Positions 1 through 9,510 of a stretch of DNA of 55,569 nt are shown piece by piece; the stretch's first letter is position 1, and each line of letters starts with the position of its first letter. Under the pieces are notes generated by a model. The model was not told the origin of the DNA and searched no databases. It saw only the letters and a list, made by a program, of their open reading frames with translations. The stretch spans positions 1-55,569 of the forward strand of contig NZ_LMDG01000032.1 of assembly GCF_001426265.1 (NCBI RefSeq), read 5' to 3'. A program made the position numbers and the translations under genes. Source of the stretch: Rhizobium sp. Root1220 (GTDB taxonomy: Bacteria > Pseudomonadota > Alphaproteobacteria > Rhizobiales > Rhizobiaceae).

Positions 1-2
1 AA

Positions 3-80
3 GAATGGAACGACTTCCTAGACAGCTTTGTTGACAACGAGCTGCTCGTCGCTCGCATCAAAGCCAAATCTACGCGGTAG
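3..80 (+). CDS. 3' end of an unidentified CDS, cut by the window edge
   Basis: Reading from base 3 gives an open frame of 25 codons closed by TAG at 78-80. The peptide begins EWNDFLDSF and ends IKAKSTR, with a mix of acidic, hydrophobic and basic residues typical of a real C-terminus. It lies on the same strand as the sugar operon that starts 1.3 kb downstream and converges on the GntR gene. It could be a further catabolic gene of that locus, but the fragment is too short to assign to a family. Confidence 0.45.
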   Translation, partial: EWNDFLDSFVDNELLVARIKAKSTR

Positions 81-399
81 CAATCGGGCGGTTACGATAT
101 CCGCAGCGCACAGGCAGATTCGACTAAAAAAAGAATAGTGAATGCCCACCCATAGAGCTTGCTCCGAAATCCCGTCCAGTATCAAACCAAAGCACACGCG
201 GGTCCAGTGCGAGCTGAAGTTACAGGGGTTCAAGCATTGAGCTTGTCGCCATCCAGGCAACCGGCCGCTTCTTGAATGAGCCGCACAACAAGCCGCTTGC
301 AAAGACTTCGAAACCTTTTTGGAAAACACCCTGCGTCGGGGTGTTTCGGTTGCCATCGAGACACTGGAGATGCATCAGACTGTCGCACACGCTTCTGAG
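81..399. other. intergenic, nothing recognised
   Basis: This stretch lies between the truncated gene at the left edge and the stop codon of the convergent GntR gene. Frames are open on both strands, but none shows a ribosome binding site or a recognisable protein. No convincing hairpin followed by a T-run is seen. Confidence 0.4.
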
Positions 400-1170
400 C
401 TAGGGTGCAGGGGTGCCCTTTTTGAGTGCGTCAGTTATCTCCGCTCTCGCGACACCGATCAGGGTTTCCATTGCGGTTCGCGCTGCGACGGGATCGCGCA
501 TTCTTATAGCCTCAAGAACATCCTGGTGTTTTTGAATGGCCTGTTGGTGAGACTGGCTGGCGCGGTTGGTAAGCCGGAAACTGGCGAGGAGAGCGGCGCG
601 GATCGCGCTTGCAAACTGCCGATAGACCCAGTTACCGCTCGCGTCGATGATAGCGGTATGGAATTCGAGGTCGGCACGACTCCACTCCTCGTTGTCCCGG
701 GCGTTCGCATCCACCATATCCTCAAACGCTTGGGCAATTCGCGAGAGCTGTTTGGCACTCGCGTTTTTCGCCGCGTGTTCCGCTGCGGCCGGTTCCAGGA
801 GCTGTCGGGCGTCGATCAGTGAGGTGTAAAAGGATTTGTCACCCCCCAGAGAGAGCATCACATCGAGAACGAGTGGATCCAGGTAGTTCCAATTTTCTCG
901 CGGCAGCACTGTGGTTCCTGCCCTCGTACGCGATCTTATCATTCCGATTGCCGAGAGATACTGCATCGCTTCGCGCAGTGTGGTGCGACTGACGTCAAAC
1001 TGCTCCGTGAGGTCCGCTTCGTTTGGCAGGGTGGCCCCCTCGGGCAGTTCGCCAGACACGATCTTCTCGACCAGTTTGGAAAGCAGCGCTTCGCGAACGG
1101 TACGCTTGCCGCCGGATGCGATCTCGATGCCGCCGTCGGTCAGTTTCCACTCATTTCGCGCGATTGCCAC
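400..1170 (-). CDS. GntR-family regulator, FadR subfamily (FCD domain)
   Basis: A 256-residue regulator. Residues about 25-90 form the GntR winged helix, with the recognition segment around FDVSRTTLREAM (58-69). The C-terminal all-helical FCD domain carries the usual metal/ligand residues: Asp167 and His171 in ADLEFH, and His215 in KHQDV. The start is a GTG preceded by GGGGGA at seven bases. FadR-type regulators bind a small acid or sugar acid and release DNA. The gene is divergent from the sugar ABC/galactonate-dehydratase operon with about 240 bp between them, so it is probably the repressor of that operon and may sense an aldonate or a 2-keto-3-deoxy intermediate. The ligand is inferred from context only. 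Confidence 0.9.
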   Translation of the reverse strand: MAIARNEWKLTDGGIEIASGGKRTVREALLSKLVEKIVSGELPEGATLPNEADLTEQFDVSRTTLREAMQYLSAIGMIRSRTRAGTTVLPRENWNYLDPLVLDVMLSLGGDKSFYTSLIDARQLLEPAAAEHAAKNASAKQLSRIAQAFEDMVDANARDNEEWSRADLEFHTAIIDASGNWVYRQFASAIRAALLASFRLTNRASQSHQQAIQKHQDVLEAIRMRDPVAARTAMETLIGVARAEITDALKKGTPAP

Positions 1171-1303
1171 TCGTTTATCCCCCGATCACAGTACGGCTAA
1201 GTCTGAACATTCGGCAGCCGCAAGAGCGTTTGTAGCCCAAAAACTATCGGGCGTAGATAGCCTATAGCACACGCTCAGGGGGAATCACCATATTTTTAAA
1301 AAA

Positions 1304-1318
1304 ATAAATCGTATTTAT
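1304..1318. promoter_or_regulatory. candidate operator, perfect inverted repeat
   Basis: The sequence ATAAAT-CGT-ATTTAT is a perfect 6+6 bp inverted repeat with a 3-bp centre. It ends one base before a TTGACA hexamer (1320-1325), in the gap between the GntR regulator and the sugar operon. This is a natural position for a repressor that blocks the -35 element. Assignment to the neighbouring GntR protein is inference. Confidence 0.45.
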
Positions 1319-1319
1319 A

Positions 1320-1347
1320 TTGACAATAATCGGACCTAGACTAAGTT
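1320..1347 (+). promoter_or_regulatory. putative sigma-70 promoter of the sugar ABC operon
   Basis: TTGACA at 1320-1325 is followed after 16 bases by TAAGTT (1342-1347), about 60 bases before the ATG of the binding-protein gene. The -35 hexamer is perfect and the -10 is weak. It adjoins the inverted repeat at 1304-1318. Confidence 0.4.
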
Positions 1348-1406
1348 TGCCTTGTCGGCGGGCTTCGGAGTGGGGCTCGCTGTTGGAGATAACGGGAGGG
1401 AGCAAA

Positions 1407-2387
1407 ATGAAGCTCATCGTACGCGCCGCGATCCTGGCGCTCACAACGATCGCTGGATCGCACGCCACAACGGTTTTCGCTCAGGATAAGGACCTGAAAG
1501 TCGGCGCCATCTACATGGACGCTCAGGGCTTCTACGCAGGTGTACGCAAGGGGATTCAGACTGGTGCAAACGATGCTGGCCGCAAACTGGAGGTCGTTGA
1601 GACGAACGCCCAAGGCGATGCCAGCAAGGAATCGTCGTTCATTGACACGCTAATTTCGTCTGGCGTTCAGGCGATCATCGTCTCGCCGGTATCAGCAGAC
1701 GGCTCCTCGCGAGCAATCCGGCGTGCCCATGACGCTGGCATACCGGTCGTCTGCTACAACACATGCCTTAACGACGCCGACATGAAGGAATACATCTCGG
1801 CGTATGCAGTCGGTGACCCCTATGATTTCGGTCACAAGCTGGGCGATGCGGCCGCAGATTACTTTATCGCAGAAAAAATTGATTCACCGAAGATTGGCGT
1901 CCTGAACTGCGAATTCGTGGAAGTCTGCGTCACACGCCGCAAAGGTTTCGAAGAAGCTCTGAAGGCGAAGGTGCCTGGCGCTGCAATCGTAGCCAATCAA
2001 GAAGGGGCTACCCTCGACAAGGCCGTGTCGGTCGCTGCGACAATGCTGACGTCAAACCCTGAAATCAACGCGTTCTTCGGCGAAGCAGGTGGTGCCACGC
2101 TCGGTGCCGCCCGTGCCGTAAAGAGCCAGGGAAAGACCGGCAAAGTCGTCGTCTTCGGCGGCGATATGACCACCGAGATCGCCCAGGAGCTGGCCGACTT
2201 CAGCGTCATCAAGGCTGTAGTCGATATTTCAGGCCAGGGTCTCGGAAAGCTGGCGCTTGCTCAGGCTATCAAGTCGATCGATGGTCAACCGCCAGAAGGT
2301 ATCAAGGTTGCCTATGACATCGACCTCTACAAGTCTTCTGAAGACGGCAATGCCTGGCTGAAGGCTCATGCCGACGGCGTTCCGTGA
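1407..2387 (+). CDS. sugar ABC transporter, periplasmic binding protein (ribose type)
   Basis: A 326-residue secreted protein. The ATG at 1407 is chosen because AACGGGAGGG lies just upstream and because it puts the signal peptide (residues 1 to about 26, ending near VFAQ) at the N-terminus. The mature part is a Peripla_BP_4 (RbsB-like) two-lobe fold, with motifs such as IIVSPVSADGS and GIPVVCYNT in the ligand cleft. It captures a monosaccharide in the periplasm and hands it to the permease encoded two genes downstream. It is the first gene of a seven-gene plus-strand operon. The co-encoded galactonate dehydratase suggests galactose or a related aldose, but ligand specificity cannot be read from the sequence. 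Confidence 0.92.
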   Translation: MKLIVRAAILALTTIAGSHATTVFAQDKDLKVGAIYMDAQGFYAGVRKGIQTGANDAGRKLEVVETNAQGDASKESSFIDTLISSGVQAIIVSPVSADGSSRAIRRAHDAGIPVVCYNTCLNDADMKEYISAYAVGDPYDFGHKLGDAAADYFIAEKIDSPKIGVLNCEFVEVCVTRRKGFEEALKAKVPGAAIVANQEGATLDKAVSVAATMLTSNPEINAFFGEAGGATLGAARAVKSQGKTGKVVVFGGDMTTEIAQELADFSVIKAVVDISGQGLGKLALAQAIKSIDGQPPEGIKVAYDIDLYKSSEDGNAWLKAHADGVP

Positions 2388-2458
2388 GATCACCTCCCAA
2401 GTGACAAAAGCCGAGGCCGCCGGGAGACCGGCGGCATCTTCTCGAAGGTGGAAAGCAA

Positions 2459-3985
2459 ATGACACAAACATTGCGGACGGCTGTCCTTGCCTCACACTCG
2501 ATCGCATTGATCGAGGGATGCACGCGTCAATATCCTGGCGTCCTTGCGCTCGACAACGCAACATTCTCAGTCGCTGCCGGGGAAGTAAGGGCGTTGCTTG
2601 GGAAGAACGGCGCAGGCAAATCCACGCTTATAAGACTTCTGACTGGAGCTGAGATACCCGATAGTGGGACCGTCAAAATCGACGGTGAAGAACTACGGCA
2701 CTCGGGTTCTAACCGTGCACAGGACGCATTCGAAAAGGGGGTGCGTGTTGTCTACCAGGAACTCAGCCTTGTTCCGGGCATGACGCTTGCCGAGAACCTG
2801 TTTTTGGGGCGCTGGCCCAGAAAGGGTGGCATCATTCAGTACGCCGACATGGAAGCGGAAGCATCGGCTGCAATGGCGCGGCTTGGGCTCGACCGGGCGC
2901 CCAACACTCTGGTTGCCAGTCTTAGTCCGGCCGAACGCCAACTCCTGGAAATCGCGCGTGTCCTGCTTGGAAAGCCGAAACTTGTTATTCTTGATGAGCC
3001 GACAAGTTCGCTCGCGGCCGCCGAAGCCGAGAAGGTGATGGCCGCCGTTACCCGCATCGCCTCGGAAGGGATCGCGGTTATCTATGTCAGCCACCGTATG
3101 AACGAGATCCGCCAGATAGCGCACTCGGCAACAATCATGAGGGACGGACGTATCATAGAAACCCTTGACGTCAAGGGTGCTGATACACGTGAGATTGTTC
3201 GTCTGATGCTCGGGGTCGAGGCATCGAAGGCTGCCACTTTAGACAATCGAAGCCAAGACCAGACGGTGCTGGAAGTTCACGACTTGGCACTCGCGCCAAA
3301 ACTGTCCTCGGCGTCTTTCCAGCTCAAAGTCGGGGAGGTGCTCGGTATCGCTGGCCTTCTTGGTTCGGGGCGCACCGAGCTGCTGCAGGCGATCATGGGT
3401 GTCCGTTCCCGGGATCGTGGTGAGGTGCTGGTCGACGGCGTATCCGTGAGGTCGGGCCGCTACAAGCAAATGATATCCGCTGGGTTTGGCTACACTCCGG
3501 AGAGTCGCAAGGAAGAGGGGATCGTTCCCCTGCTTGGCGTCGACGAAAATACCCTGTCGACCAACTTTTCTGACGTCAGCAGGAATGGAATCCTGTCTGC
3601 CAAAATGATGGCCGACGCCACGCGCAAGGTAATTCAGCGCCTGCATATCAAGACCGCACAGACTGACACGCCAATCGGTACGCTGTCGGGCGGAAATCAG
3701 CAGAAGGTCGTGATCGGACGATGGGTCTACGCGAACAGCCGCGTCCTGCTTCTTGACGAGCCCACCAGAGGCGTCGACGTTGAAGCCAAGGCTCAGATCT
3801 ACGCGATCATTCGCCAGTTGGCAGCAGAGGGCCGGAGCGTGATCTTCGTCTCCAGCGAGATCGAGGAACTTCCACTTGTTTGCGATCGGGTGCTCGTCCT
3901 GCGTGATGGCACCCTTCAAGAAGAATTCAAATCACCAAACATCGATCAGGATGCCTTGATGGCGGCCTGCATCGCTGGACATTGA
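2459..3985 (+). CDS. sugar ABC transporter, tandem ATPase (RbsA/MglA type)
   Basis: A 508-residue protein with two ABC cassettes, as in RbsA, XylG and MglA. The first has an intact Walker A, GKNGAGKST (about 48-56), and an unusual signature LSPAERQ, typical of the N-terminal half of this family. The second has a degenerate Walker A (LGSGRTELL), an intact LSGGNQQK signature and the Walker B LLLDEPTRGVDV. Only one site is therefore expected to hydrolyse ATP fully, which is normal for the family. It energises uptake with the binding protein upstream and the permease 12 bases downstream. AGGTGGA precedes the ATG. Confidence 0.95.
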   Translation: MTQTLRTAVLASHSIALIEGCTRQYPGVLALDNATFSVAAGEVRALLGKNGAGKSTLIRLLTGAEIPDSGTVKIDGEELRHSGSNRAQDAFEKGVRVVYQELSLVPGMTLAENLFLGRWPRKGGIIQYADMEAEASAAMARLGLDRAPNTLVASLSPAERQLLEIARVLLGKPKLVILDEPTSSLAAAEAEKVMAAVTRIASEGIAVIYVSHRMNEIRQIAHSATIMRDGRIIETLDVKGADTREIVRLMLGVEASKAATLDNRSQDQTVLEVHDLALAPKLSSASFQLKVGEVLGIAGLLGSGRTELLQAIMGVRSRDRGEVLVDGVSVRSGRYKQMISAGFGYTPESRKEEGIVPLLGVDENTLSTNFSDVSRNGILSAKMMADATRKVIQRLHIKTAQTDTPIGTLSGGNQQKVVIGRWVYANSRVLLLDEPTRGVDVEAKAQIYAIIRQLAAEGRSVIFVSSEIEELPLVCDRVLVLRDGTLQEEFKSPNIDQDALMAACIAGH

Positions 3986-3997
3986 GGGAGACATCAA

Positions 3998-5002
3998 ATG
4001 TCACTCGACCAGGCTGCAAAGTCAGCATCAGCCCAACGCCCGAAGTCCCGGTTCACGTTGTCACAACACATGAACGAACTGAGTTTGTTTGTTGCAATCC
4101 TTATCCTCTATGTCGTTTTCACATCGACGGCGAACGGCTTCCTCTCGTTCAACAACCAGATCAACATCCTTCGTGATGCTGCGACGATCGGTATTGCAGC
4201 CTGGGCCGCAACGCTGATCATTATAGCGGGCGAAATCGATGTCAGCGTTGGCCCGATGGTGGCGTTCATCTCAGTCGTGCTTGCCTTCCTCCTACAGTGG
4301 GGCGTCCCAACGCCCATAGCGTTCGCACTTGCCATTGTCGTCGGCGCCTTGCTTGGATCCATTGCCGGTGCCCTTCGTGCCTATTTCGACGTTCCCTCTT
4401 TCGTCGCGACGCTTGGCCTTTGGAGCGCGCTTCGCGGGACGGCACTTTTTGTCACGGACGCGCTGCCGGTTTCGATCGGTCGTAACGACACGCTCGACGC
4501 CTTGGACCGCTCGTTCCTGGGGATTCCTCCTGCCGCGATTATCATGCTGGTGTTGTTCGCTGTGTTTACATTCATCAGCCGGAAAACTGCCTTCGGCCGT
4601 TCGGTATTTGCCATCGGGGGCAACGCACACGCGGCGTTTCTCAGTGGCATCAGCGTTTCAAAGATTCGCGTCGCGCTCTTCGCCATTGCGGGTGCCATGG
4701 CAGCAATCTCCGGTATCCTCCTGGTTTCACGGCTGGGATCGGGAAATGCGACAGCCGCTACCGGTTTGGAATTCGATGTCATCGCAGCGGTCGTGGTCGG
4801 CGGGACATCGTTGTCCGGTGGCCGGGGATCGATGCTTGGAACCCTTCTCGGCGTCCTCGTTATTACGTTGATTGGCAACGGCCTTGTCCTGCTCGGGATC
4901 AATCCCTTCTTCCAGCAGGTCGTACGCGGTCTGATCATCGTGATTGCGGTGCTTGCCAACATTCAGGCGATTAAGCGCAGCATGTCCCGCAACAAGGGCT
5001 GA
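3998..5002 (+). CDS. sugar ABC transporter permease (RbsC type)
   Basis: A 334-residue polytopic inner-membrane protein with about eight to ten hydrophobic segments starting near residue 30. It carries the BPD_transp_2 features of the ribose/xylose permease family, including GEIDVSVGPMVA near the first periplasmic loop and VVVGGTSLSGGRGS in the C-terminal half, the coupling region for the ATPase. The start is preceded by GGGAGACATCAA. It forms the transmembrane channel for the monosaccharide. Its stop lies four bases before the start of the epimerase gene, so the two are probably translationally coupled. Confidence 0.94.
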   Translation: MSLDQAAKSASAQRPKSRFTLSQHMNELSLFVAILILYVVFTSTANGFLSFNNQINILRDAATIGIAAWAATLIIIAGEIDVSVGPMVAFISVVLAFLLQWGVPTPIAFALAIVVGALLGSIAGALRAYFDVPSFVATLGLWSALRGTALFVTDALPVSIGRNDTLDALDRSFLGIPPAAIIMLVLFAVFTFISRKTAFGRSVFAIGGNAHAAFLSGISVSKIRVALFAIAGAMAAISGILLVSRLGSGNATAATGLEFDVIAAVVVGGTSLSGGRGSMLGTLLGVLVITLIGNGLVLLGINPFFQQVVRGLIIVIAVLANIQAIKRSMSRNKG

Positions 5003-5006
5003 TGCC

Positions 5007-5897
5007 ATGACCGTCGTAGATCTCGAAGCTGGTCCACTGTCTCTTCGCGTTTCGACCAAAGGCGGGTTGGTACTCGGCTTTTGGAGGGACATTGGAGACG
5101 GTAAGAAAGCGCTACTGCGTCCGAGCGTGTCCCAAGATGTAGATGCACTCGGTTCATCGTGCTATCCGCTCGTCCCTTTTGGAAATCGCGTGAAGGGGAA
5201 CGCGTTCGCCTTTGACGAGGAAGAATATCGACTTAGGCCGAATACCGAGTGGGACAAACATTACCTGCACGGCGAGGGCTGGCAGGCTGAATGGCTGATC
5301 GTACGACAGACCCCAACCTCGGTCGAGATGAGCTTCACGCATACCAATGGCAAAAGTCCATATTCATTCAAAGCGAGCCAGCACTTTGCGATCGACGAAG
5401 GGGGGCTGACCATGACCCTTACGGTCGAGAGCGGCGGCGAACGGGCTATGCCGTTTGGCCTTGGGTGGCACCCATATTTCCCGATGACGCCGAAGACGAC
5501 ACTCTTGGCACCAGCCCGCCAATTCTGGACGGAGGTCGATGGTTGGCTGCCCGGTGAACGGACCACGATCCCCGAAGATCTGGATTTCAGCTCTCCGGCG
5601 CCGCTACCGCACCGTTGGGTAAACAATGGCTTTGAAGATTGGAGTGGGGAAGCGCTAATTACCTGGCCTGAGCGGAATACATTGCTCCATCTGACCGCTG
5701 ACGCCGTCTTCAAGCACGCGTTCGTTTTCGTTTCCGATACGACCTTCGATCCGGGCTACAAGCGGGACTACTTTTGTTTCGAGCCCATGACCCATCTGGC
5801 GAATGGGCACAATATGCCAGATCTGGGTGGCCTGAAGGTTTTGGCACCTGGCGAGAGCCTTTGCGGCAGCATCCACATGCGCCCTTCCAGCATTTGA
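5007..5897 (+). CDS. aldose 1-epimerase family protein (mutarotase)
   Basis: A 296-residue cytoplasmic beta-sandwich enzyme of the galactose-mutarotase superfamily. Visible features are NRVKGNAF near residue 60 (the N-R of the sugar-binding loop), HYLHGEG (His of the active site), GLGWHPYF (conserved His-Pro) and a late FCFEPMTH with the likely catalytic Glu. It interconverts alpha and beta anomers of an imported aldose, which speeds supply to an anomer-specific dehydrogenase. The ATG at 5007 follows AAGGGC. Its place between the permease and two dehydrogenases fits a free-sugar oxidative route. Confidence 0.88.
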   Translation: MTVVDLEAGPLSLRVSTKGGLVLGFWRDIGDGKKALLRPSVSQDVDALGSSCYPLVPFGNRVKGNAFAFDEEEYRLRPNTEWDKHYLHGEGWQAEWLIVRQTPTSVEMSFTHTNGKSPYSFKASQHFAIDEGGLTMTLTVESGGERAMPFGLGWHPYFPMTPKTTLLAPARQFWTEVDGWLPGERTTIPEDLDFSSPAPLPHRWVNNGFEDWSGEALITWPERNTLLHLTADAVFKHAFVFVSDTTFDPGYKRDYFCFEPMTHLANGHNMPDLGGLKVLAPGESLCGSIHMRPSSI

Positions 5898-5918
5898 TAT
5901 TGAATTTTGGAGTGACTG

Positions 5919-7541
5919 ATGTCTGTGAATGACCGTTATGACTACATCATCGTCGGCGGGGGGAGTTCCGCCTGTGTGGTCGCGGAAAAGCTGGTGCGTG
6001 ATGGTAAGGCCCGGGTTCTGCTACTGGAGCGTGGACCAGCCAAAGCTAATCCGATCATGAGCTTTCCGGCCGGATACATGAAATTCCTGGCCAAGGACAC
6101 CTATCTTGCAATGCACCAGACGAAACCGCAGCCACAGTTGAACGGTCGCGGCCCGACCGTCCCTCAGGGCAAGGTCCTGGGTGGCGGCAGCACGGTCAAC
6201 GCCATGGTCTACATGCGCGGGCAGGCTGCAGACTTCGATCTCTGGAACGACCTCGTCACGCCGGGTGGATCCAATGACGACGCCTGGTCCTACGGTGACT
6301 TGCTTCCCCATTTCAAAGCCCAGGAGGACAATGACCATCTTGCAGGGGAGTTTCACGGTGTCGGCGGGCCTCTAAAGATCTCGCATCTTGGACATACTAG
6401 CCCGATGACCCGCACATACGTCAAAACGCTGCAGGGGATGGGGATCCCCTACAATCCCGATTTCAACGGCGCACGGCAATTTGGCGTTGGGTTCATGCAG
6501 CATACGATCGATTGGAAAACGAAACGGCGCTCCAGTGCGGTTGATGCTTTCCTTGCCCCAGTTATGAAAAGTCCGCTGCTGAAGATCGAAACCGAGGCGA
6601 CAGTGACCGCCATTGCGATGGACGGCAACCGAGCGACCGGCGTCGAGTATCTGTGGCGTGGCAGCCGGAAATCCGCAAGCGCAGGAGAGGTCATTCTTGC
6701 TGCCGGTGCCTACCAGACCCCCAAGCTGCTCATGATCTCTGGCATCGGACCGGATGACGAGTTGACCAAACACAGTATCGAGAAAAGGGTCGTTCTCTCC
6801 GGCGTCGGCAAGAACTTGCAAGACCACTACGAATGCCCGGTCGTTGCGACCACCAAGGGGGCGTTCGGCTACTATGGAGCTGATCGCGGATGGCCGATGA
6901 TCAAGGCGGGTCTGCAGTATCTGTTGTTCAAATCTGGTCCTGTGTCGACGACTGGCGTCGAGACGTGCGCGTTCTACGACCCAGACGGCGACAATGAGCG
7001 GCCGACTATTCAAATGTTCTGCGTGCCAACGGTCTATCTCGACCGAGATGTGATGGGAACGGAACCTGGGGATGGCGTGACGATCAACTCGCTCCTGCTT
7101 CGTCCGAAGGCGAGGGGATCTGTCACCCTGGCTTCGTCCGATCCATTTGACAATCCGATCGTCGACACGCAAATCTTCGGGCATCCGGATGACCTGCGGC
7201 TGACAATGGCTGGTTTTCGATTTGCCCGCACAGTGTTGGATGCCTCACCGATGCGCGATCTTATCGACAAGGAAATATTCCCAGGTATTGACGTGACGAG
7301 CGACGAGGCGGTCGCGGCGCACTGCAAGCGCACGGTAAAGACCGGGTACCATCCTGTCGGCACTTGCAAGATGGGGCAGGACACAGACCCGGAAGCGGTG
7401 TTGGATATCAATCTCCGGGTCCGAGGTACGAGCGGCCTGCGTGTTGTGGACGCGTCGCTGATGCCTACGATCGTCAGCGGCAATACTAACGCCGCTGTCA
7501 TGGCCGCAGCGAGCAAAGCTGCCGACCTCATTCTCGCTTAG
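5919..7541 (+). CDS. GMC-family FAD-dependent oxidoreductase
   Basis: A 540-residue flavoprotein of the choline dehydrogenase/glucose oxidase family. The N-terminal FAD-binding motif is [11 protein letters not shown], where Ala replaces the last Gly of the common GxGxxG pattern. [14 protein letters not shown] and the C-terminal HPVGTCKMG with GNTNAAVM are GMC signatures and include the catalytic His of the second motif. No signal peptide is visible, so it should act in the cytoplasm. It oxidises an alcohol or sugar hydroxyl and passes electrons on, probably to the respiratory chain. Its substrate here is unknown. GGAG precedes the ATG by eight bases. Confidence 0.92.
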   Translation: MSVNDRYDYIIVGGGSSACVVAEKLVRDGKARVLLLERGPAKANPIMSFPAGYMKFLAKDTYLAMHQTKPQPQLNGRGPTVPQGKVLGGGSTVNAMVYMRGQAADFDLWNDLVTPGGSNDDAWSYGDLLPHFKAQEDNDHLAGEFHGVGGPLKISHLGHTSPMTRTYVKTLQGMGIPYNPDFNGARQFGVGFMQHTIDWKTKRRSSAVDAFLAPVMKSPLLKIETEATVTAIAMDGNRATGVEYLWRGSRKSASAGEVILAAGAYQTPKLLMISGIGPDDELTKHSIEKRVVLSGVGKNLQDHYECPVVATTKGAFGYYGADRGWPMIKAGLQYLLFKSGPVSTTGVETCAFYDPDGDNERPTIQMFCVPTVYLDRDVMGTEPGDGVTINSLLLRPKARGSVTLASSDPFDNPIVDTQIFGHPDDLRLTMAGFRFARTVLDASPMRDLIDKEIFPGIDVTSDEAVAAHCKRTVKTGYHPVGTCKMGQDTDPEAVLDINLRVRGTSGLRVVDASLMPTIVSGNTNAAVMAAASKAADLILA

Positions 7542-7555
7542 ATCGGAAATCCTTA

Positions 7556-8704
7556 ATGAAGATCACGAAACTCACAACCTACATCGTGCCGCCCCGTTGG
7601 CTATTCTTGAAGATCGAAACCGACGAGGGGATCGTTGGCTGGGGTGAACCGGTCGTTGAAGGCCGAGCATTGACGGTGGAGGCTGCGGTCCACGAGCTTT
7701 CTGATTACCTGATCGGGAAGGATCCGTTCCTGATCGAGGACCATTGGCAGGTCATGTATCGCGGCGGATTCTACCGTGGTGGCGCCATCCACATGAGCGC
7801 GATATCAGGCATCGACCAGGCACTTTGGGACATTAAGGGCAAGGCACTTGGGCAACCCGTCCATTCCCTGCTCGGTGGCCAGGTTCGTAACCGCATCAAG
7901 GTATACTCCTGGATAGGCGGGGATCGCCCCTCTGACGTTGCCAACAACGCAAAGGAAGTGGTCGCTCGTGGCTTTAAGGCGATCAAGATGAATGGTGCCG
8001 AGGAGCTGCAGATCGTCGACACCCACGAAAAGATCGACGCCATCATCGCGAATATCGCAGCTGTCAGAGACGCGGTCGGTCCTCATGTCGGGATCGGCGC
8101 GGACTTTCACGGGCGCGTTCATCGACCAATGGCCAAGGTTCTGGCGAAGGAATTGGAGCCATACAAGCTCCTGTTCATCGAAGAACCGGTTCTGTCGGAA
8201 AACCGAGAAGCACTGAAGGAGATTGCCAACCAATGTTCGACGCCCATTGCTCTCGGCGAACGCCTGTACTCACGCTGGGACTTCAAGGGTGTGCTTGCTG
8301 ATGGCTACGTTGACATCATCCAGCCGGATTTGAGTCATGCCGGTGGCATCACCGAATGTCGAAAGATCGCGGCCATGGCCGAGGCCTATGACGTCGCTCT
8401 GGCACCGCACTGCCCGCTGGGACCAATCGCGTTGGCTGCCTGTTTGCAGATCGACGCCGTCAGCTACAATGCATTCATCCAGGAGCAGAGCCTGGGGATC
8501 CACTATAACAAGGGCAATGACATCCTTGACTACGTTTCCAACAAGGACGTCTTCCATTACGACGACGGCTTCGTGTCCATTCCACAAGGCCCAGGCCTCG
8601 GCATCGAGGTGAACGAGGCCTACGTCATCGAACGGGCAAAAGAGGGACATCGCTGGCGCAATCCACTGTGGCGTCATGAGGATGGCAGCGTCGCTGAGTG
8701 GTAA
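7556..8704 (+). CDS. dgoD: D-galactonate dehydratase (enolase superfamily)
   Basis: A 382-residue enzyme that converts D-galactonate to 2-keto-3-deoxy-D-galactonate in the cytoplasm. It looks like E. coli DgoD throughout. The expected magnesium ligands are Asp183, Glu209 and Glu235, and the catalytic histidines His185 (DFHGR) and His285 (LAPHCPLGP) fall at the positions I recall for the E. coli enzyme. The C-terminus [16 protein letters not shown] is also characteristic. The start lies 14 bases after the GMC stop. This gene is the strongest clue to the pathway of the operon. Activity on a related aldonate such as D-fuconate cannot be excluded. Confidence 0.93.
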   Translation: MKITKLTTYIVPPRWLFLKIETDEGIVGWGEPVVEGRALTVEAAVHELSDYLIGKDPFLIEDHWQVMYRGGFYRGGAIHMSAISGIDQALWDIKGKALGQPVHSLLGGQVRNRIKVYSWIGGDRPSDVANNAKEVVARGFKAIKMNGAEELQIVDTHEKIDAIIANIAAVRDAVGPHVGIGADFHGRVHRPMAKVLAKELEPYKLLFIEEPVLSENREALKEIANQCSTPIALGERLYSRWDFKGVLADGYVDIIQPDLSHAGGITECRKIAAMAEAYDVALAPHCPLGPIALAACLQIDAVSYNAFIQEQSLGIHYNKGNDILDYVSNKDVFHYDDGFVSIPQGPGLGIEVNEAYVIERAKEGHRWRNPLWRHEDGSVAEW

Positions 8705-8715
8705 AGGAAATTGGC

Positions 8716-9495
8716 ATGGCCAGACGGCTAACCGGCAAGCGAATACTGATCACTGGCGCGGCCCAGGGTATCGGCCTTGCAATTGCGAAAGCTGTGCTTC
8801 GAGAAGACGCCAGCGTTTTCATGATCGACCGCGATGATGATCGTTTGCGGGTTGAGGCCGAGAAGTTGAAAGGCGCAGGGCATAACCTTGGCTACAGGGC
8901 AGCCGACATCACCGACGCTAGATCGATTTCAACAGTGGTCGAAGACGCTCGTGCCGAAATCGGGCAGCTCAATGCCCTCATCAACAACGCGGGCGTAAAT
9001 GTATTCTCCGAGCCACTGGAAACAACAGACGAAGAATGGAACCGCTGCTTCGACATCAATCTGAAAGGTGCGTGGAATTGCTGCAAGGCAGTGTTGCCCG
9101 GACTGATCGATCAAGGTGGTGGCGCTATCCTGAACATTGCCTCAACGCACGCCTTCACGATCATTCCGCACACTTTTCCATATCCGCTCGCCAAACATGC
9201 TCTGCTCGGCATGACCAAGTCCCTTGGGTTGGAGTATGCGTCAAAGAGCGTGCGGGTGAACGCGTTGGCGCCGGGCTACGTTGCGACACAGAAGGTCATT
9301 GACTACTGGAACAGCTTTCCGGATCCAGTTTCAGCCGAAGCAGAGACCATGAAGCTGCATCCCGGCGGGCGAATTGCGACGCCGGAGGAAATAGCGTTGG
9401 CCGCCGTCTTCATGATTTCGGACGAGTGCCCTTTCATGAATGCAACATGCCTTACTGTGGACGGCGGCCTCAGCGTGCAGCAACATTCGGCCTAG
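8716..9495 (+). CDS. short-chain dehydrogenase, probably NAD-dependent sugar 1-dehydrogenase
   Basis: A 259-residue classical SDR. The cofactor motif TGAAQGIG is at 13-20, Asp38 after beta-2 favours NAD over NADP, NNAG is at 90-93, and the catalytic triad is Ser143, Tyr156 and Lys160. The ATG at 8716 is preferred to a GTG at 8698 because AAAGGAAA sits at the right distance. It ends the operon, just after dgoD. The economical reading is oxidation of galactose (or fucose/arabinose) at C1 to the lactone that feeds the DgoD step. A role on a downstream keto-acid is an alternative. Confidence 0.88.
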   Translation: MARRLTGKRILITGAAQGIGLAIAKAVLREDASVFMIDRDDDRLRVEAEKLKGAGHNLGYRAADITDARSISTVVEDARAEIGQLNALINNAGVNVFSEPLETTDEEWNRCFDINLKGAWNCCKAVLPGLIDQGGGAILNIASTHAFTIIPHTFPYPLAKHALLGMTKSLGLEYASKSVRVNALAPGYVATQKVIDYWNSFPDPVSAEAETMKLHPGGRIATPEEIALAAVFMISDECPFMNATCLTVDGGLSVQQHSA

Positions 9496-9510
9496 AGTTA
9501 TTAGGGCCGT

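Noticed and set aside
18..356. 112-codon minus-strand open frame at the left edge
   Set aside because: It overlaps the credible C-terminal coding end on the plus strand (3-80), has no ribosome site and has a random-looking composition.
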